Assembly (NCBI RefSeq): GCF_026151205.1
Contig: NC_087074.1
Span: 19,895,240-19,959,239 of the forward strand
DNA length: 64,000 nucleotides
Direction: 5' to 3'
Source of the DNA: Bolinopsis microptera
Taxonomy: Eukaryota; Ctenophora; Tentaculata; Lobata; Bolinopsidae
Shown in pieces: positions 59,343 through 64,000 of this stretch. The translations under genes and the position numbers were made by a program. The notes beneath the pieces are model-generated. The model was not told the DNA's origin. It saw only the letters and a program-made list of their open reading frames with translations, and did not search any database. How positions within the stretch are numbered: position 1 is the stretch's first letter; each line of letters begins with the position of its first letter.

Positions 59343-59819
59343 GCTGTAAATAGTAGCGGAGTTTACAGGGCATTAGAGACTATGTTGGGGAGTTGTAAGT
59401 TGGACACGTTTGTTTGAAACCCCACGGTGGAGGGTGGCGTGTGCCGCAATTTATTACTGCACTAGTAATCTTGACTCGATGAAAGAAGAGTCTACAAGTT
59501 ATATAATAAAGAGACTGTAGGATAAAACATAATTATTCACATTTAAATAATTAAAAAGATGAAGTCTGCAAAGCCGTAAAAGAGACCGAAAATGAAAATT
59601 TAACAACCCGGTATATATTCTATTCTACAATTATACGAACAAATCATCGCGTGAAGATGAGAAAGACCTCAAGATTTTCGTGACATTTTAACGCCGCGCG
59701 TTACGCAAACCAACAATTTTCGGCTCTAAAACGTGCCCGAGGCAGGACCAGTTCATGTGACGTAACTCCAGTCTCCACAGTCCACGGTTTACTCTAAATT
59801 GCAACATTTAATGGCCAAA
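59343..59819. other. Short intergenic region GTF3C5 to eRF3
   Basis: 477 bp between the GTF3C5 stop and the eRF3 start, both minus strand. It must hold the eRF3 promoter and the GTF3C5 poly(A) site; a TTTATT at 59450 (AATAAA on the minus strand) is a candidate. Confidence 0.5.
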
Positions 59820-62800
59820 TCACATAACAACATTCGCATCATCGTCTCCGACTCTTTCTGACTCTTTTTTCTTCTCCAAAACGTTCTTAAACTGCTCAGT
59901 CATAACCTTCCTGACCTCATTCAGAGCTCCCTTAGTGTAGAACCCATGCTCATGAGAATACACGTCAGTTTCAAAGTTTTTGAGGACTGCTTGACATCTT
60001 GTGTCCTGTATATCACAAACCTGGACAAGAAGTATTAATCATTAGCATTAAGTTAAGCACTTTAAGTGCATTGTCATCATTATTTTTACATAGTTTAATA
60101 GATTACATAACTTAGTATGATGCGTCTACTGATACGATATATCGGTGCGGACTAAGATTTGTACAATCGTCAACATTATTTTTACTCCATACCACATACA
60201 CACTCATCATTGGCGGTTGGCAGTTGCAACGTTTCGCAATTATACTATACATGCTTGATAAGCTTTTAACTTTCAACATATATTATGTTGAAAGTTTAAG
60301 GCTTGAATGAATACGTTCCAGTAAAACTGATTCCTATAATTATCAGTAATGGCCCTCAAATTAAGAGAATTATATCCTATAATTACAATATAATAACCCT
60401 TAACCACAAGCAACCTGGTAATGCGACTGTCGTTTAAAAGGAAGCTTGTCAGCTTTGTAGATATGACTTGTTAAAGCATCCTCGCTCGATTCTATCTCAC
60501 TCGTCTCAGGTTTACCAATCCTTGACCTGTTCGTCTTGTTGTAACTGTACCGCTGTGGAAGGTGTGGTCTTTAAAAATAAGGATAGGTATCCCACAAAAT
60601 AGTTAAAAGTTGGTGTATAAAACCGTGATTAGCGCTTATTTCTCAGAAATGTGATTCTTAGTATCATTATATAAATGAATTGAAGTAGAACTTTATATTT
60701 TAATATTTTCACCACTACTTTAAATACTATTTATAGTTATATATATAACGAGTTATATTATACAACGAATAATTTGAGGAAGCGATGTAACAGAGCCAAT
60801 GTATTTAAAGTCCCCAATCATTACAACCTGCTAATTTCACTGCCTCTTAATACAACACAGTACAATACATAATACATAATACATAATACATATACCCCAT
60901 ATAACATATTCATATCATCATACCATTAGGATATTAACGAGAAGCGTTTAAGTGTGGTGGATACTTTAAGTCAAACAGTTGCTTTATATGGACATATTAC
61001 ATAGAAATAAGACACATTGTCTCGTTTTACCTCAATATGACCAGCAGTCTCTCAATATGACCAGCAGTCTCTCAATATGACCAGCAGTCTCTCAATATGA
61101 CCAGCAGTCTCTCAATATGACCAGCAGTCTCTCAATATGACCAGCAGTCTCTCAATATGACCAGCAGTCTCTCAATATGACCAGGTCTCTCAATATGACC
61201 AGCAGTCTCTCAATATGACCAGGTCTCTCAATATGACCAGCAGTCTCTCAATATGACCAGCAGTCTCTCGATATGACTAACAGTCTCTCGAAGATGGTCC
61301 GCTATACTTTTTATAAACGTTTTTAAATTCAATCATAACTTAAAGAATTAGTAACGTGGAGTAAAGTATAATTAAATAAAAGTAAAGTAGAGTGGAGTGA
61401 AAAGTAAAGAAAAGTCGATATAAGATAAACTTGTCACTATATGGTGCTGTCACTATATAATAGTGCGTTTTGCACGCTATATAGTGACAAATATCAGCTG
61501 TCATTATAAAGTGCTTGTCATTATATAGTGTTGTCACTATATAGTGCGATTACCGACCAGATTACAGGGAGAGTGTGTGAAACTAACCTTGACAGCAGAT
61601 TTAGCCTGAACTATTCTCGGTGCTCTGAAGTCTATAAGTTGGTAGGTTCTGTTTAGGGCGTTTGTTCTCGGGTCACAACCCAACTTAATCCACATACCTC
61701 TCCACGGACCTGTAGGTGAAAAAGTTCGTTTAACATTGCATACTGGCATTAGTTTGAAAAATTTACAGAATTTCGAATTGTTTGCTCAAACATTAAAGTT
61801 TAAAATTGAGATAAAGCTACTAACTATACTAACCAGTGTTACAGTAGAATTAAGGTTTAAAGTTGAGATAAAGCTACTAACTATACTAACCAGTGTTACA
61901 GTAGAATTAAGGTTTAAAGTTGAGATAAAGCTACTAACTATACTAACCAGTGTTACAGTAGAATTAAGGTTTAAAGTTGAGATAAAGCTACTAACTATAC
62001 TAACCAGTGTTACAGTAGAATTAAGGTTTAAAGTTGAGATAAAGCTACTAACTATACTAACCAGTGTTACAGTAGAATTAAGGTTTAAAGTTGAGATAAA
62101 GCTACTAACTATACTAACCAGTGTTACAGTAGAATTAAGGTTTAAAGTTGAGATAAAGCTACTAACTATACTAACCAGTGTTACAGTAGAATTAAGGTTT
62201 AAAATTGAGATAAAGCTATTAACTATACTAACCAGTGTTACAGTAGAATTAAGGTTTAAAGTTGAGATAAAGCTACTAACTATACTAACCAGTGTTACAG
62301 TAGAATTAAGGTTTAAAGTTGAGATAAAGCTACTAACTATACTAACCAGTGTTACAGTAGAATTAAGGTTTAAAATTGAGATAAAGCTATTAACTATACT
62401 AACCAGTGTTACAGTAGAATTAAGGTTTAAAGTTGAGATAAAGCTACTAACTATACTAACCAGTGTTACAGTAGAATTAAGGTTTAAAGTTGAGATAAAG
62501 CTACTAACTATACTAACCAGTGTTACAGTAGAATTAAGGTTTAAAGTTGAGATAAAGCTACTAACTATACTAACCAGTGTTACAGTAGAATTAAGGTTTA
62601 AAGTTGAGATAAAGCTACTAACTATACTAACCAGTGTTACAGTAGAATTAAGGTTTAAAATTGAGATAAAGCTATTAACTATACTAACCAGTGTTACAGT
62701 AGAATTAAGGTTTAAAGTTGAGATAAAGCTACTAACTATACTAACCAGTGTTACAGTAGAATTAAGGTTTAAAGTTGAGATAAAGCTACTAACTATACTA

Positions 62801-63265
62801 ACCAGTGTTACAGTAGAATTAAGGTTTAAAATTGAGATAAAGCTATTAACTATACTAACCAGTGTTACAGTAGAATTAAGGTTTAAAGTTGAGATAAAGC
62901 TACTAACTATACTAACCAGTGTTACAGTAGAATTAAGGTTTAAAATTGAGATAAAGCTATTAACTATACTAACCAGTGTTACAGTAGAATTAAGGTTTAA
63001 AATTGAGATAAAGCTACTAACTATACTTACCAGTGTTACAGTAGAATTAAGGTTTAAAATTGAGATAAAGCTATTAACTATACTAACCAGTGTTACAGTA
63101 GAATGCGAAGTGGGGCAGGAGGGTAGTTCTTAAGGGCACTTCTCTAATCTCAATAATATTAGCAAACGATGACGTAGTCCAAATGGGTCTACTCCGGAAC
63201 ATTTCGTCTATTTTATCTCTAAACTCGTTTATGTAGTTTTGTTTGAATACGTTCAGTTCCAAATC
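59820..63265 (-). CDS. GTF3C5: TFIIIC subunit GTF3C5 homologue (TFC1-like), 3' part
   Basis: Subunit of the Pol III factor TFIIIC that helps bind tRNA-gene promoters. Four exons seen: 63088-63265, 61588-61709, 60415-60552 and 59820-60020, phases consistent, ending in TGA. Together about 213 codons. Recognisable segments are MFRSRPIW, LLPHFAFYCNTGPWRGMWIK, LGCDPR, TYQLIDFR, SAVKRYSYN and a C-terminal Lys/Glu-rich tail, all matching the C-terminal half of GTF3C5 (for example SRNA..LLP, TGPWR.LWIRFGYDPR, YQVLDFR). The 5' exons lie beyond the right edge; I find none between 63266 and 64000. The first intron seen is almost filled by a 57-bp minisatellite that copies the exon end and donor. Confidence 0.88.
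61031..61292. repeat. 20-bp minisatellite in GTF3C5 intron
   Basis: About thirteen copies of CTCAATATGACCAGCAGTCT, with two shortened 17-bp units (CCAGGTCT) and diverged right-end copies. Lies in the intron between 60552 and 61588. Confidence 0.92.
61434..61548. repeat. Cluster of CACTATATAGTG palindromes
   Basis: Five full or partial copies of the 12-bp palindrome CACTATATAGTG, several preceded by TGT, forming overlapping hairpins (for example around 61446-61489). Ends about 40 bp from the exon at 61588. Confidence 0.7.
61797..63104. repeat. 57-bp minisatellite, 23 units, carrying splice donors
   Basis: Units differ at very few sites (GTTGAG/ATTGAG and CTACTAA/CTATTAA). On the minus strand each contains TTCTACTGTAACACTG then GTTAGTATAG, which is the last 16 bases of the GTF3C5 exon plus its donor. 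The true donor is at 63086-63087; 22 copies lie every 57 bp down to 61832. Because 57 is a multiple of three and stop-free on the plus strand, it produces a long artificial reading frame. Confidence 0.95.
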
Positions 63266-63605
63266 CTGATAAAGGTAAAATTGCTACAAAGATTTGTTAC
63301 AGATTTAAAAAAGATTTAATCTACAGCTATATTGATGATGATTTTTAACCTGATATTAATTTACATTATTGTGCACCGTGGTGCTCCCAGTGCTACAACA
63401 ACAACAGTTGTTCTTGTTGCTGTTGTAGTTGTACAATGTACAATGTACATCCATGTATGTAATCAGGGTAATTTGAAGACATGATTTTTTAAATTTTAAA
63501 AGACTTACTCTACTCTTATAAGTGACTTAATCTAGAAAATGTGACATCATCTGAACCTGCCAAAGTCTAGATCCCGCAGAATTGAAAAGGGCACAAGAAA
63601 CCGCA

Positions 63606-63646
63606 AGAAACGGTTACATCATGCTTTTCATGGTGTAACCGTTTCT
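63606..63646. repeat. Hairpin with 13-bp perfect arms
   Basis: AGAAACGGTTACA and TGTAACCGTTTCT around a 15-base loop, in the putative GTF3C5 intron at the right edge. The rest of 63266-64000 shows no exon I can support. Confidence 0.7.
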
Positions 63647-64000
63647 GTACGGCTAGTTAAACAGGGAATTGAAACTGTGGGGCTCCGTGCAGACCAACCT
63701 ACCTGTGGCTAAAGCTATAATATACAAAAACAATACATGGATAAACTTGTACCACTTACCCATGCTTTTAGTATTTCTACAATATGGTCTACGACTTTTA
63801 CACAGCATAATACCCCATGATGTCGTTTATTTTTAATTCTCTTTGCTGTATTGTATATGTACTATTTGTAAAAGTTTCAAATCAAATCAAATCAAGAAGT
63901 AAGTTTGAACTTGGGAAAGTTCTTCTTGAAATATATATAATATAAGTGATTACTTTCAAAACAGATGACATGTCCGCGACCTGCAAATTTGTATATTTTA

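Noticed and set aside
61031-61292. Possible CRISPR array
   Set aside because: The 20-bp units are contiguous with no unique spacers, and the genome is eukaryotic. It is a minisatellite.
61736-63133. 465-codon open frame on the plus strand with a 19-residue repeat
   Set aside because: It is a by-product of a 57-bp minisatellite whose period is a multiple of three. The minus strand carries GTF3C5 exon sequence here, and the repeat peptide has no independent support.

Overview
This is an AT-rich segment of an invertebrate animal genome. It has GT-AG introns, conserved metazoan nuclear genes, degenerate non-LTR retrotransposons, small DNA-transposon remnants and many mini- and microsatellites. 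I see no operons, ribosome binding sites or other bacterial signs. The phylum cannot be fixed from sequence alone; an early-branching animal such as a cnidarian is plausible but unproven.

Layout. (1) Positions 1-16642 hold two nearly identical copies of a segment. Copy A is 1-6958 and copy B is 9419-16642, separated by about 2.5 kb of unrelated AT-rich DNA. Each copy has a dimeric satellite of about 366 bp, then the 3' half of an ARID1/BAF250/Osa gene on the minus strand, and ends in a short-period minisatellite. (2) From 16643 to 39767 lie the 5' exons of that gene. My 14-exon model from 39767 down to 12244 keeps intron phase at every junction and gives about 1,394 residues if an alternative acceptor is used at exon 9. 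Copy A (6704 to 2722) has only exons 8-14 and so lacks the first half of the ARID domain. The large introns hold LINE fragments, MITE-like elements and repeat clusters. (3) From 39768 to 48000 lie LINE debris and a 1.76-kb unit with long terminal inverted repeats. (4) 48099-49274 (+) encodes a predicted secreted protein I do not recognise. (5) 52542-53693 (+) is a single-exon class A GPCR. (6) From 54896 to the right end is a compact minus-strand cluster: a C2orf76 homologue (UPF0538), translation release factor eRF3/GSPT1 (11 exons, 579 residues), and the 3' part of TFIIIC subunit GTF3C5, which runs off the window.

The genes do not form a pathway. ARID1 is a chromatin-remodelling subunit, eRF3 acts in translation termination and GTF3C5 in Pol III transcription, so this is ordinary animal gene neighbourhood. 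The unusual biology is in the repeats. A 57-bp minisatellite fills the last fully bounded GTF3C5 intron, and each of its 23 units carries a copy of the exon end plus 5' splice site. The duplicated 3' half of ARID1 could act as an alternative 3' cassette, or could be an uncollapsed haplotype. A 14-base motif containing a perfect 5' splice-site core on the sense strand recurs seven times exactly in one ARID1 intron.
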